Under the pieces are notes generated by a model, which made no database searches, had not been told where the DNA came from, and saw only the letters and a list, made by a program, of their open reading frames with translations. Positions 33,276 through 45,100 of a DNA stretch of 64,000 bases are shown here, one piece after another. The stretch spans positions 44,145,099 through 44,209,098 of the forward strand of contig CM034531.1 in NCBI GenBank assembly GCA_020002185.1. The letters are read 5' to 3'. The position numbers were made by a program, and so were the translations under genes. This DNA is from Paraescarpia echinospica. Its lineage: Eukaryota; Annelida; Polychaeta; Sabellida; Siboglinidae. Within the stretch, counting starts at the first letter, position 1. Each line of letters opens with the position of its first letter.

Positions 33276-33345
33276 CACACACACACACACACACATATAT
33301 AATATATATAATATGTATATATATACATATATGTATATATAGTAT
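33276..33345. repeat. (CA)n(TA)n microsatellite
   Basis: About 11 CA units followed by a TATA/TATG-rich tract. Confidence 0.95.
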
Positions 33346-33349
33346 CCAT

Positions 33350-34387
33350 TGGCCAACAACCTTAGTTCTTTTATCAGTCTCATAGTTTTAATGCATATAT
33401 TCACTGTACTGTGACAAAAAACTGCGACCCAAGTTTTTTGTAGCCACTGTCTTGAATCTTGATGTCGAGACTTATTTTTCAGTTACCGTTACGTACAACA
33501 ACCTCACGACCAGGGTGCCACTGGAACGAGCCAAGGCAGAAAGTTTACGTAAGTTGTTATCTGCAACTGTACTAAAGGTATTACCAGCATACAGCATGTG
33601 TTATGTTAAAATCCATTCAAACTTCACTGGCAGTAATGGACTAAGTAATACAATAATGATATTCAACGAAAGATTATTCTATTACAGTGCCATCATGCAA
33701 TCAAAATTTGCTTGACGTAAATGTAGCATTTTTGTGACTGACGCTTCAAAAGAAAATAGGATCATTTTGTTCAGCTTTTGGCTGCAGACATAGACCAGAG
33801 GCAACTAGAGTGTAGTTAGTCTATTTTAACTATAGGTCAAGCTTCTTGAGGTTAGTCCTCACAGCTTTTATGGTAATTTATTATATATTGGACAAAGGTG
33901 ATACTTGGCATGGATCCTAATTGTATACCTTTTTGTAAGACATGTTTTTGTAGTTTGAGTCAAATGTTTCTGATGCTTAAAACTGACATATATTTGTGTC
34001 AGTCTGTGATACTATTAGATGATCAATTCCAGGGATATGGGGGTCTACCTGTATTGACATCAGTTATATAACACCTCAGTTATTTAGTGATGTTTTTATT
34101 ATTACTGTACCATGCCAAACCAACGTTATGCTATCAGTTTACCCACCGCAGTATTTAACCTCAAATCTTATGCAGTACTATATCAGTTCAACAGGTTTCA
34201 TACATACATTTGTTAAAAATAATACCTCATATTAGTCACCTTATCATTTTATTGTATCCTAGCTGGTTTACACAAAATAGCAAAAACCGTGTATAGAGCA
34301 CATCTGGATAGTTTATGCATACTCTGGGATAAAACGTTTCAGTGATGCACATTCTGGATAATTACATCATATCAATGGATGGACAAA
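33350..34387. other. Intronic AT-rich DNA
   Basis: No repeat recognised. A 66-bp segment at 33483-33548 has good splice-like borders (TTTTTCAG and GTAAGT) and no stop in two frames, but it is not needed to connect the kinase exons and no family is recognised. Confidence 0.3.
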
Positions 34388-34600
34388 CTAATAATAATGT
34401 TTATTTCAGACAAAAGTTCATATGTATACATAAAATAAAAGTAAACAAAAATGCATGGAATCATAGAATAAATAATAGTTGGTTAATAAAAAAAAAGTAT
34501 AAAATGTGCATACAAGTATACAATTGGATAGTCCAGTATTTGAACATAGGACTTCTAAAATATATATCAGTATATATATAAATCACAAAAAGTGGATTTT
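34388..34600 (-). repeat. 3' end fragment of the LINE family found at 55696
   Basis: Starts TAATAATAATGTTTATTTCAGACA, given here as TAATAATAATG then TTTATTTCAGACA, matching the 3' terminus at 55698-55725. Read on the minus strand this is the last ~200 bp of a LINE with an ATT tail. No coding part remains. Confidence 0.5.
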
Positions 34601-35659
34601 TATACTGTTGAAGAAGACATAATAAGCTAAATATGGATGAACACATATGTTCATTAAAAGGTTTAACATAGTTTCTAGCAAACTTAAAACTTGCACTACA
34701 GCATGATGACAAATTGTATAATTTCTAAAACTGTTGTTATATGCAACAGTAATACCTTTCAAACTCTGTTTTTTTTAACTTTACACCAAAGACTTGACGT
34801 GTACATAGAATCACAGTAAGAGTGAAATAAAGAAATTTTGATGGTAGATGGTAAATTATTTGTTGGCAAACTGTTATAACTTGAAACTTGTATTTTGAAA
34901 GGATTGCCACGTTGACTCACCAAATACAGTATGCGTGCTAGGCACATCAGCCCATTGGCAAACAATTATTGATTAGTTTTGTTGAATGTCAAAAAACACA
35001 CGCAAAATGTGGCAAGCGCTGTAAATAAAGTGTTTGTTTCTATAAATGCATGATTATGTGTTTTTTTTTACATTGCATATAAATATATTGTAGAAACATT
35101 GTCTTAGTTAAATAGATTTTTAAAGATAAAAGTGGTTAACAGATTTTAGTGTGTAATTGATTTGAAAAATATATAATTGTGATTTAAATAACGAATGAAA
35201 AGTAATTGTAATTGATTTGATTTTGTGTAATTGAACTCCACCCTGTTTGTTACTGGATAGAGTAATCATTATGTTTACTCTTTTCGGAATTGGTAATATA
35301 CAATTACCTATAGAAACAAGCAGATGGTTCAGTATTGTTAGAAATTAACGGTGTTATGCTTCATGTTACAATAGAAATGAGTTATGGGATGAATTACATC
35401 TTCTCTTTATATGTGAAGCATTTCAACACAAAAGAAGAGCGATATGGAAGATATTGTTCATGATTCCAAGATAAAGTTATTTTAGTAAGAATTAAACTTA
35501 CATTGGAGCTATAGTTGAAACTTGCGAAGTTTCGATCCGTCTACAGCGGATCTTGATGATGCACTGATTTCATGTTGCAAGTTTCAACCATAGCTTCAAT
35601 GTAAGTTTAATTCTTGCTATTAAAATTAAATTTTGTAACCATGAACAATATCTTCCAAA

Positions 35660-38200
35660 CGAATGAAAGGTCTCAAATTTGCTCAGATCGGCAGAAAAGA
35701 TGGTGAGGAAGATTGCTCGATGGGAAAACCACAAATGGTTCAATATAAGATGCATTTGGCACAAGATCACCCCGCCAAAATGACCACAAACTTTTCAGGC
35801 ATAAGAGCAGATCAAATCATGAAAAAAGCAGGACTGCAGCTACTTAGAGTACGGACACGACAATGCACATACACGATCAAGAAACTGAAAGAGTCCTTGG
35901 AAATGGATAAACAGAAATTGGAAGCCATCTTGATTATGGATGAGACAATGGAAATGGAACAGTTGCTCGCAGCTGTGCATAAACATACTTCCGAGGAAAC
36001 TAGGTCATGACAACAGAACAAATTCACCTGAATGACAGACAGATTAGTGAAGAAGAACTATCTATCCTTAGCAAAGGTCTAAACTTCCCCGCACAATTAA
36101 ACAAGCAAAACTCCCCAAATCTAACATCACCAAAGGGGAGAGGGCGGCTCTGCAGGAACTGAAAAAAGACAAATCCATCATCATACTCCCGTGGACAAAG
36201 GCAGAGCTATGGTAATCATGAACACCACTAATTACAGAAAGAAAATGGCAGCCATGGTGGGTGATATGAACACATATACCAAACTAAACAAAATCCCCAC
36301 TCATAAATATAAGAACAAACTCATTAACATCTTGAGGAGACGGAAGAAAAGTGGCTGAATGGGACCCCCAAGATCCACAAAGCCAACACTCCTCTTAGGC
36401 CAATAGCATCCAGTTGTGGCAGTATAACATACAATGCAGCTAAATACCTCGTCAACATCCTTATCCCCTAGTGGGTAAGAACAATCACAGCATCAAAAAC
36501 ACCATGAAACTGGTTGACAAACTGAAAGGGTTGGAAATACCACCTGGATGGAAACTGATGTCATATGATATCATAGCGCTCTTCACCAGTGTCCCTGTAG
36601 AAATAAGGCACAGGAAATAATCACTGCAAAATTGCATGAAGACGATACCCTAGCCAGCCACATGGAATTAGCTATCCCACAGATAGTGGAACTCCTAGAC
36701 TTCTGCCTGAACACCACCTATTTCATATATGATGGTGTATACAGTGTACTACCAACAGACACTTGGGGCAGCCATGGGGTCACCCATATCCCCCCTAGTA
36801 GCTAACTGCTACATGGAACACTTTGAGATACAAGCCATCTCTGCAGCACCTCAACCCCCATCGCTGTGATTACACTACGTGGATGACACTCGGGGGGGGG
36901 GGTGCACTAGTGTAGTGGTTAGCACTTTGCCTGACATGCCAGCGCCCTGAGTTCATTACCCAGACCGGGCAGGTATGGTATATTTGGTGTAAAAACCTGG
37001 CTCTCAACATTGGGGACTGTGTATCCCTCATGACTCGGAGATCACGTTAATGTCGGTCCCGTCTCAATTTGGGACGTAAAAGAACCACTGAGGACGACAA
37101 GCACCCTGGCAGTGACCACCCTCAGTGCCAGCATAGAAAGGTCGACTTGGTGATAATGTTCTGAAAAAGGCTGGCTAGTTGAATAAGACCTCATAAGATC
37201 ATAACATTGTAACCACAATATATACAGACTAGTCAGTTAATAGAACGTTGCCGAGTGCTGGAAACAACTAGGAAACTAGGAAACACATTCACTGTACTAC
37301 ATGAATATGATGTGGAAGAGTTCACTGAACATATCAACAACATCAATCCACAAATCAAGTTCACCATCACCAAGACAGCAAACTCGCTTTCCTGCACCTG
37401 TGCATGCACATCCAAGACAATGGATCCACCAAGTTAACCATATATAGGAAGCCTACACACACTGACCAATACTTCAACCTCAAATCTCACCACCCTCTAA
37501 CTCACAAGAGGTCAGTCGTACACACCCTCACCAAGCGAGCACAGCAATATGTCACCACAGCTGAAGACAGAAAAGCAGAACTTCCACATGTTCACAATGC
37601 CCAGAGAGTCGGTGACTATCTGGAGTGGGTGCTTGAAGTCCTGCCACCTAGTGAGAACAGACCACATACTAACAACAACAACAGTGCAAAAACAGTGAAC
37701 TTGAACCATCCCATGATGGGACTAGCATACATAGCAGGGCCATCAGAACAACTCGGACGAGTTTACAAGTCACACAATGTGCACTTGTACCATAAACCCG
37801 CCAAAACCCTCTGTTCAGTGGTAATGCACCCGAAGGACAAAACCCCCAAAGATCACCAGTGTGGAACTATCTATCACATTACCTGTGATAACAACAATAA
37901 CTTAAACCCCACTCAGCCAATGTTTTAAGGAACATAATAACCTGGATAAGCCTGCATGAGTAGGATATAATTGTCTGGCCATGGGACACTCAGTCAATGG
38001 TTTGAAGAACATACTAACCTGGATATGCCTATAAGAGAAGGAGATCAATGTCTGGCCACAGGACACTCAGTATCCATGGACAACACCAAGGTCTTTGCCC
38101 AAGAACAGAACTGGCACAAGAGAAAAGTAAAGGAGGCCATCTACAACAAACAGAGAGCCCTAACAATGAACCAAGACCAGGGACACCATCTGCCACCATC
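35660..38200 (+). pseudogene. Penelope-like polyprotein, heavily frameshifted
   Basis: The N-terminal part (35663-36010) reads a charged helical region, with MKKAGLQLLRVRTRQCTY. The RT follows in changing frames: GTPKIHKANTPLRPI (36362), SITYNAAKYLVNIL, MSYDIIALFTSVP (36560), LNTTYFIYDGVY, MGSPISPLVANCYMEHFE (36775), HYVDDT (36872). A SINE interrupts it. It resumes with LHEYDVEEFTEHINNINP (37300), IQDNGSTKLTIYRKPTHTDQ (37412), MMGLAYIAGPSEQLGRVYKS and VMHPKDKTPKDHQCGTIYHI. The GIY core after CGTIYHITCDNNNN is missing or lost, and the tail CLATGHSVSMDNTKVFAQEQ and NQDQGHHLPP remains. Confidence 0.85.
36890..37245 (+). mobile_element. tRNA-derived SINE inserted after YVDD
   Basis: The head reads a poly-G run, then GTGCACTAGTGTAGTGGTTAG (A-box region, here GTGTAGTGGTTAG) and a degenerate B box GAGTTCATTACCC. 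The body contains CACGTTAATGTCGGTCCCG. It splits the Penelope RT frame one codon after YVDDT, and coding resumes as NTFTVLHEYD near 37276. A target duplication was not resolved. Confidence 0.7.
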
Positions 38201-38251
38201 TACAACCAGATCATTCTGCCAAAATCTGAGCCACGTCACATGTCATCAGTG

Positions 38252-38292
38252 TGTGATCAAGATCCACTGTAGACGGATCGAAACGTTACAAG
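38252..38292 (+). ncRNA. Degenerate hammerhead-like sequence in Penelope terminus
   Basis: GTGATCA stands where CTGATGA is expected, followed by stem II GATCC / GGATC (loop ACTGTAGAC) and GAAAC. An inverted relative at 35528-35562 has a perfect 6-bp stem GATCCG / CGGATC and GAAAC, also with a damaged CTGATGA. Loss of the first core box predicts no cleavage. Confidence 0.5.
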
Positions 38293-38335
38293 TTTCAACT
38301 ATAGCTCCAGTGTATGTATAATTCTTGCTATTAAA

Positions 38336-39984
38336 CCCAAAGAAGATGTTTTTCCTAAATTTTAATAATTACGTTTATATAAAGTCGGGCAAGGATGTTA
38401 TTATAAAATGCCATTTTTGACATAATACAATTTTTGTATTAATGGTTTCAATCTAATAATATTATCCAAGTGGTGAGGTGTTAGTATCCAAAGACACTAA
38501 CATATACTATCACTCTACAAAATATTAGATGAATGTGAACGATACTTTTCGAGATATCTTATTTTGAAAATGAGGAAATAATATTATATTGTTTTGGCAG
38601 TTTGGCATCTGTCAAGAGAAAAGCACAAAATTGAAAAATATAACTTAGGCAAATAAAAATATGAAAAAATGGAAGATGAATTTGATATGTGGACAATAAA
38701 ACAAGTTTCATTAAGCTATGTTGTTTGTTTTTGTAACTGGTTTTCCTTTCCCTGATCACATGGAGTCAGGGAAAAACTTCAAAACTCAAACTTGCACTGG
38801 AGTGGATCTGAAACCAGAACAACTATTTTAACATAATAACGTTGTAATTTCTAATGTACGTTTATTAGAGAGTTAACTTCTAATAACGTTGTAATTTCTA
38901 ATGTACGTTTATTAGAGAGTTAACTTCTGTAACATTTATAGCTTACTTTGTACGAATACAGTTGTTTTTATTTATAAAATAATACTAAATTGAACTATCT
39001 GTAATCGCATATTTAACACAACCATTATTTCTTTGTAATCTTTGTTAATCTGGATATTCGTTTTAAAACATATATTGTACATTTCAACCTTATTTTGTAA
39101 CATAGCAAAAGGAACAACCAAAATACGTTCTTATAAAATTTAACTGAATGATGTTGTCGTCGATATTGGCCTACGTTGATCTCGTCCCGTCATGCATAAC
39201 ACATACCTTCGACAATAATTGATTATATTATCTTATAACGTGTATGTACACTATTTCCAAAGTACAGTAAAATAGTTATACTAAATGTGATTTTCCATGC
39301 GTACTTGTAGATCGTAAACACAGGTTGAAAGTCGGCCTAAATAGCAACGACAAACGAAACAATAAAGTCTCACAGGTCGGACACAGACGTACCAGCGACG
39401 TTTGCTGACATTCCTTTTATTTGCTATATTTTTGTAATTCCTTAATCGTTTTTAACATAATACATATATGTTACAGTATACTTAAAACATCTACGATCAT
39501 ATAAAGTATGATAACAAACAGCGACAATATCATAAAGAATGTTTGGCAAAATGTCAGTTAATTACGCGCATCGCACGCCCCTCGCACCAAAGATCGTTGT
39601 ACTATAGGGTTCATTGCGAAGGCTGCATGGATCAGCCTATTTTATCGCGATGGGGAGATCCACTTTTAACGATAAACAAATACTAAAATTATTTGCTACA
39701 AGTTATCAATACAGTATTACTTGTCGTGTAGGTCATATTTGTTTGCAATTAGGGATATATGCCAAAATAGCTTGCATACGCATCGAATATAACATTAGCA
39801 ACTTAACTGAAGCCATGCGAACTGGGAAAATCCACAAATCTTTCACCTTTTAAGTGTCGGCACGGTCACAAATTAAAATGAATCTCCATAAAACAACACG
39901 TGTTTGATTCCAAATTTAATGCCGAATCGATTGGTGATAAGCACTAACCTATCTCACATGAAATAGTAAAGTTGTTAGCTAAAG
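38336..39984. other. Intronic AT-rich DNA with a 47-bp tandem duplication
   Basis: Nothing coding recognised. 38834-38880 is repeated exactly at 38881-38927 (unit starts TAATAACGTTGTAATTTC). Confidence 0.6.
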
Positions 39985-40270
39985 ATGACGTGGAGTGCAA
40001 CAGCGGTAAGAGCTCCCAACTGTCGACTGAGAGAAGGCGGGTTCAAATCCTGTGCGGCAGTGTTGAACCTTAGGCAAGTTTGTTTACTCCGCATTACTTC
40101 AGTTCACTGAGCAGTATTAATGAGTATCTGGCTATAGACAGTGGTGGATATTTGTGTACGAATAGTCTTCATGCATTAATTGCAGCATGGCTGAATGCTT
40201 CCCAGAGAAGTCGAGATGGTGGTCGAGTGAAGGTCTTCTGTATTTATGTACGGCAGAAACTATTCCACAA
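39985..40270 (+). mobile_element. tRNA-derived SINE
   Basis: The tRNA-like head has an A-box-like GTGCAACAGCGGTAAGAGC and a good B box GGTTCAAATCC (about 40031-40041). The body GAACCTTAGGCAAG ... GAGTATCTGGCTATAGACAG is shared with 14585-14785. The 3' limit is uncertain. It is not a functional tRNA gene, as the arms do not pair. Confidence 0.7.
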
Positions 40271-40751
40271 CTAATGCCACTAATACAAAATAATACTGGT
40301 ATTCTCAACTTACTTCCTGTTAGTTTGTACTCTCCACTAACCAGTATTGGCCACCTGACCAGTGTGGACACCAAAGAGTGAATTTTGACCCACCTAACCA
40401 AAGTCAATCTGCTTTCAGTATCAGACACTCTTAACTTCTGGTACATCTTTCCACAACACATATCCATACTTTAGAAAGTTTGTGTTAGCCCCCAAAATGC
40501 CCGAATTACCCCTAAGGGGTTATTTCCCAACCGATTAAATACCGCTGGATTAGATTCTAATTTTGGAATTGTGATCAAATTAGTAACAAGCAAATCAACA
40601 GGCTATGTGCAGTTTAAGCACTCATTATTCTGAGCTGAATATCCAATTGAAAAATTATGTTATTTTAATTAAATGCTGGTTTGGCATATTGCTCCCAAAT
40701 TTATGGATCAAATATGAATGCATGATTTTTATAAAATGTAGAATGTTTCAG

Positions 40752-40874
40752 GTTGGAAGACAAATTTGAGCTGCTGGAGTGCGTGGGTAAAGGACGATTT
40801 GGAATGGTTCTTAAAGCACGCCACAAGGGGGATCAACAGTACTATGCTATCAAATGCATTCCTTTCAGCAAAAG
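40752..40874 (+). CDS. Kinase gene exon 6: second kinase N-lobe
   Basis: A 123-bp internal exon, phase 2/2, between TTTCAG and GTCAGG. It reads LEDKFELLECVGKGRFGMVL and KARHKGDQQYYAIKCIPFSK: a glycine loop GKGRFG, the beta-3 AIK lysine, and a beta-strand style common to eIF2-alpha kinases and related families. The phase joins exactly to exon 5 (EEEIEKR-LEDKFEL), across an intron of about 20.6 kb. The rest of this kinase was not found downstream in the window. Either the protein has two kinase domains or this begins a neighbouring gene. Confidence 0.8.
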
Positions 40875-41719
40875 GTCAGGCACTTATTCTATTCACTGCT
40901 AATATTATTTGCTATATCTAGCTTTATTGTTATTTTGCTTGACTACCTAGTAGCATATAACTGGGGATGCCAAGTCACATAAATAACTGAACTGGTACAA
41001 AGCGACTGTAATGAGGCACATATTGGTGATTATTAACATGGATCTGCACATATGTTCCAATGTCTTTGTTTCATCACAGTTACAAGTGTCTATTCAAACA
41101 CTGTTCTGTTGCCTGACAGGTTCTATTATTTTTAGGCTACCTTTATAATTATATTATATTTCTTTCTTTTACACATTTTTTTTTCACTGTGTCACATTAA
41201 ATGTTCATTTTATTATGTTTACTGCCTTGAATGTTCCATTCCCGTATATTAATACCAACCTCGTTGATTACATCAGCCTCAATACACCCTGTTATATAAC
41301 CTTGCCAAAGCGCTGAAGTTAAGGTGAATCAGTCATCTTGTTGCCGTTTAAGATTTTGCCGTTGGGTTTAGCCGGTTGTGGCTGATGTAATATTTTGGAA
41401 GTAGACATACTTATTTGAATACACATTGCAGCACAGCCACTCCCGAGAATAGTCAGATAGGTAATTATACTGGGATTTCATGTAACTGCTCTTTGATGTG
41501 GAGCATTAATGTTTATACATAATGGTTTCCTCTGCACGACCAGCAGAGACTCTGTCTGGCTTTTCTTGTGTTAAACCAGATACAGATAATTTTAATCCTT
41601 GGTCTATTAGCTATGCACTAAGAACTAAGAGTAATTTGCAACTTGGCTTTATATTGGAAGCTTTTCAGTTAGTTCTATTCGAAAATATCAAGTGAGAGTG
41701 GCCCATATATATATATATA

Positions 41720-42130
41720 CCGTATTCGTTCTATTAAGCATACATGCCCTAATTAGCATACACCCCCTTTTTTAGCAACATCCGACACCATGACAGTGGT
41801 TTCAATGCCAACCTTCACTGTTGAGAATCCATCCTTGTGTTTTTATTTCTACTTATATCACTAGATTTAAAGCTTGGTGAAGAAACAACATCGAAAGATC
41901 CACCTAAATTATAAGATTTTTATAGTGTTCTGGTATCCTGTTGCTCGTATGTGACATGCATAAATCGCTTGCCAGTCATGTCTGCTGAGATGGCTGTACT
42001 CACGAACCACAGGAACCAAAGAAAATGGGTGCACACCCCTGTACGCTTATTGGAACAAAAAATTTGACATAATATTTCCATGTCTCAAATATTTGCCAAG
42101 AGTACTGTACGCTTAATAGAACGAATACGG
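41720..42130. mobile_element. 411-bp MITE with TA flanks
   Basis: Ends CCGTATTCGTTCTATTAAGC on the left and the same sequence inverted on the right; one mismatch in the next few bases (ATAC versus GTAC). TA flanks both sides (41718-41719, 42131-42132), fitting a Tc1/mariner-type duplication. The interior is non-coding and repeats AGCATAC / ACGCTTA words. Confidence 0.85.
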
Positions 42131-42142
42131 TATATATATGAT

Positions 42143-45100
42143 CGATTCTCACGAAACCTCTTATTTAATTAAATGGCCCTCCATTCAAACATATTTTGAA
42201 GGATACACTCAACTAGTACACTATATGACATATATTAAATGTGGGTAAACAATATGTAAAAATGGTTGCGATAGCATGAATGGCTAATGTTTGAGAATTA
42301 TTTTCATCTAAGTACTATTTAACCGATACCAAGCAAAACATAACTTTCCGTGTGCATTAAACGGAGAAATAAACAAGCCTTATTTCAATATTAAATATTA
42401 TATATGCAAGCCTTAAAATAGATGACATATGTATGCATATAATAATTGTTGTGTATCGCAGTCAAATTTTCTCCGAAAACACATAAAAATGGTCAGAAAA
42501 TCGATACCATGCGAAAGCCTTTTAATGGCAAATAATTCAGTCACATGTATACATTACCTCTATGTATTTCATATTTAGGTTAGTTTACACATGATCAAAA
42601 AGTAATGCTCCCCACTACAAACCTGAATAAGATACACCGACTTGACTTGCTAATCAATACCCACGAATACGATACCATATGAAACGCAGTTTGTCTTGAC
42701 ATGAAATAGCACACTAATGTCACCTAACAGTAAAACCCTGAGCTTCAGATAGACAGGGTATGCAAGGCCATTATAACTGTGACATTCCTGGGATTATAAT
42801 ATATATATTTTTAGAGACATTATTCGTGAAACAATTTTGAAAAATTATTATCACATGATAATGAATTTGACAATGTTGCATATAATTTATTGTGGAAGTT
42901 GATGTTAAATGAGTATGCATAACTTCGCACATGTCCATGTTGTGTTATGTAGAATAAGCCAATCTTAACTATACGTTTCGCATAACGTTGGGTATGTGTT
43001 TTGCGTGGTATCACCGGTCTCTCATGATATTCCTCCTGTAGGCATTTGTTAACATAGTTTAAACACTAAAGTATAATACTATAATGAGGATAACACAATA
43101 CAACCTGTACTGTGCTTTGGTAACGTAGTTTTGACTAAAACAACATATCAGGTTGCTACTTCATTGTATCTTGACATTTAACACAATAGTGAGTTTAGTT
43201 ATTATCATTTTGTTGTTGGGCATATACTAAACATTAAGATGTGTTTTTCATAAAACGTAATGTTTTATGAAATAAAACCTTCTCACGTTTCCGGACATTT
43301 GTTGTCTATGCATTCTCTTTCATGCAGTATCTATGCATTTTGAAAACACACCAAGAACATGAAGCTCAATAACTGATGACATGCAAATCTTAGTGAACAC
43401 TCAAAGCAATGGCTGGAAGCGGGCGATGGAAAAGGCCTTGCAAAGGTGTGTGCGGTGCTATAAATAGTTAACGAAATTGTGGTGAAGAAAGGAGTGATAT
43501 TGTGAGACAAAAAACCTTCTACAACCGCATGGTTACAAAGGAAGCGAAGATGACGGTTGTCTGTGCATCCTCCATTTCAGTCAAAGCTAGCTGTGTCATC
43601 ATCAGTTCATGAAACATTGCCACATTTCAACAGTCTCATGACCGCTCACACGATGGTCCAATGTTGAGGCTAAGTGTACTTACGAAACAGATCTTGTCTG
43701 AATGTTGCTACACCAAATATGTTCCATTGTATATGTTCAAGCTTCATACTGCTACTGCTGATGCAGCTTCACTGCTGACACAGCCGCAACTGATAACACA
43801 GCCATCACTAATGACATATCCACCACTTATGTTACATAGAGCGATATTACTGATGATCCTGCTACTGTTCACCCCCATATATGAAAGGTCATCAAATACG
43901 CAGAAGAAAATTATGCATATTGCTATAAAACATGATAACAAGTGGTTCATAGAGAAGGATGCCATCTTTGTGTAAGACACCAGCACGAGACTGGTTCAAA
44001 CAGGGAAAGCCAGAATGCTTTCTGTTTCTGAAAGAGTGGGAAATGTTATACCAAGTTACATCACAAACCTCTGTCGGCAGTAAGTACAACATTTCTAGCC
44101 AATGACAAAACAATTCTGAATGATGATGATATGTATTTGAATAATACTTATTCTAGAGGTGCCAGTTGTGTTAAATGTATTTATAATGTTTGCGGCAAAA
44201 TTATATGGATAACAACAATATTGGTATCATTATTTAGGTCAATCATAAGTTAATTACATGATTACATTGTGGAATTGTACCAACTCTTCTGCAAGAAATG
44301 GATCAACGTGAAAGACGATATGTACCATGCAAAACGAAAACGTTTTGTAGCTGTTGTTCCAAGACTTATTTCAAATTTTTTTATTGTTGTGGTTTCATTG
44401 CTAGGGTGTATTAAAACAAAATATTTGTTAACCACCTATTCTATGTATGCTGGCGGGTCAGTTAAGAACATGTTAAGTTAATTGTGTTTTGGTTAAGTCA
44501 GAAACAAAATTGCAAATCAAAATATGTTGTTGAATATGTTTTACCTTGTGTCAAGTTTCAAATGAAGTATTCTGAATAAAGTAATGAAGTTAATATAAAT
44601 ACGTTATTAGCTATTCAACAGGTACCCAATTATAACAAATATAAGCGATACCCGCGAAACACATTTTCTAACTCCGCATTCACTATTTTATTTATGATCC
44701 CACAAAAACAAATTCAATACCATTGCAAAGCCATCTTTTTCTATTTTATCATAAATAACAATATTATTTTCTACGCACAACATAAGTAAACTTATAACAG
44801 TTGACATGGAAGGAGTGCAAACAAATATGGCTAACTTAAACTATAACAAGAAAACTAATAAACAGTGCATTGACAGCTGATGAATTTACATTGCACATGA
44901 CGGTTTATGTATTCTATGTCCCAGCCATAAACAAATATGTAATGTCTAATATTATGGAGACACGAGACGTTGCAAGACATCTTGGTCTGTGTGTTTTGCA
45001 TGGTACCACACGAATCGGACATATAACTTCAAACTCCTGTCGCTGGCAGGAATAACCATATTAAGGTGTCCCGTGTTTTGTCTTCAAATATTCAATATGC

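Larger units (their letters stand above)
31718..33280. mobile_element. Inverted-repeat element, 1.56 kb, with polypyrimidine tract
   Basis: GTGTGTCATCTGCTGTCAGAACAGAC starts the left end (split here as GTGTGTCATCTGC and TGTCAGAACAGAC), and its inverse ends the right side at 33254-33280. A weaker AAGTCG match extends the repeat inward. The interior holds a 470-bp C/T tract and a short minus-strand frame. The right terminus runs directly into a (CA)n(TA)n microsatellite. Superfamily unknown. Confidence 0.6.
35480..38335 (+). mobile_element. Penelope-like element, near full length, split by a SINE
   Basis: The left terminus holds an inverted copy (35480-35562) and then a direct partial copy (about 35575-35630) of the right terminus (38255-38335); shared words are CAAGTTTCAAC, ATAGCTCCA and AATTCTTGCTATTAAA. 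This partial inverted-plus-direct terminal arrangement is characteristic of Penelope elements. Both outer copies keep GATCC...GGATCGAAAC, the stem II and GAAA part of a hammerhead. The body encodes the polyprotein described next. Confidence 0.85.

Noticed and set aside
33483..33548. 66-bp exon-like segment with TTTTTCAG and GTAAGT borders
   Set aside because: It is a multiple of three, so it could be a cassette exon of the kinase gene, but exons 5 and 6 already join in phase without it and no homology is seen.
39985..40060. tRNA gene
   Set aside because: It has A- and B-box-like words but the stems do not pair, and the same body sequence recurs at 14585, so it is a SINE.
43959..44079. Exon-like frame MPSLCKTPARDWF... 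before GTAAGT
   Set aside because: It is out of phase with the kinase exon at 40874 and lies inside an inverted-repeat element; the opposite strand is equally open.
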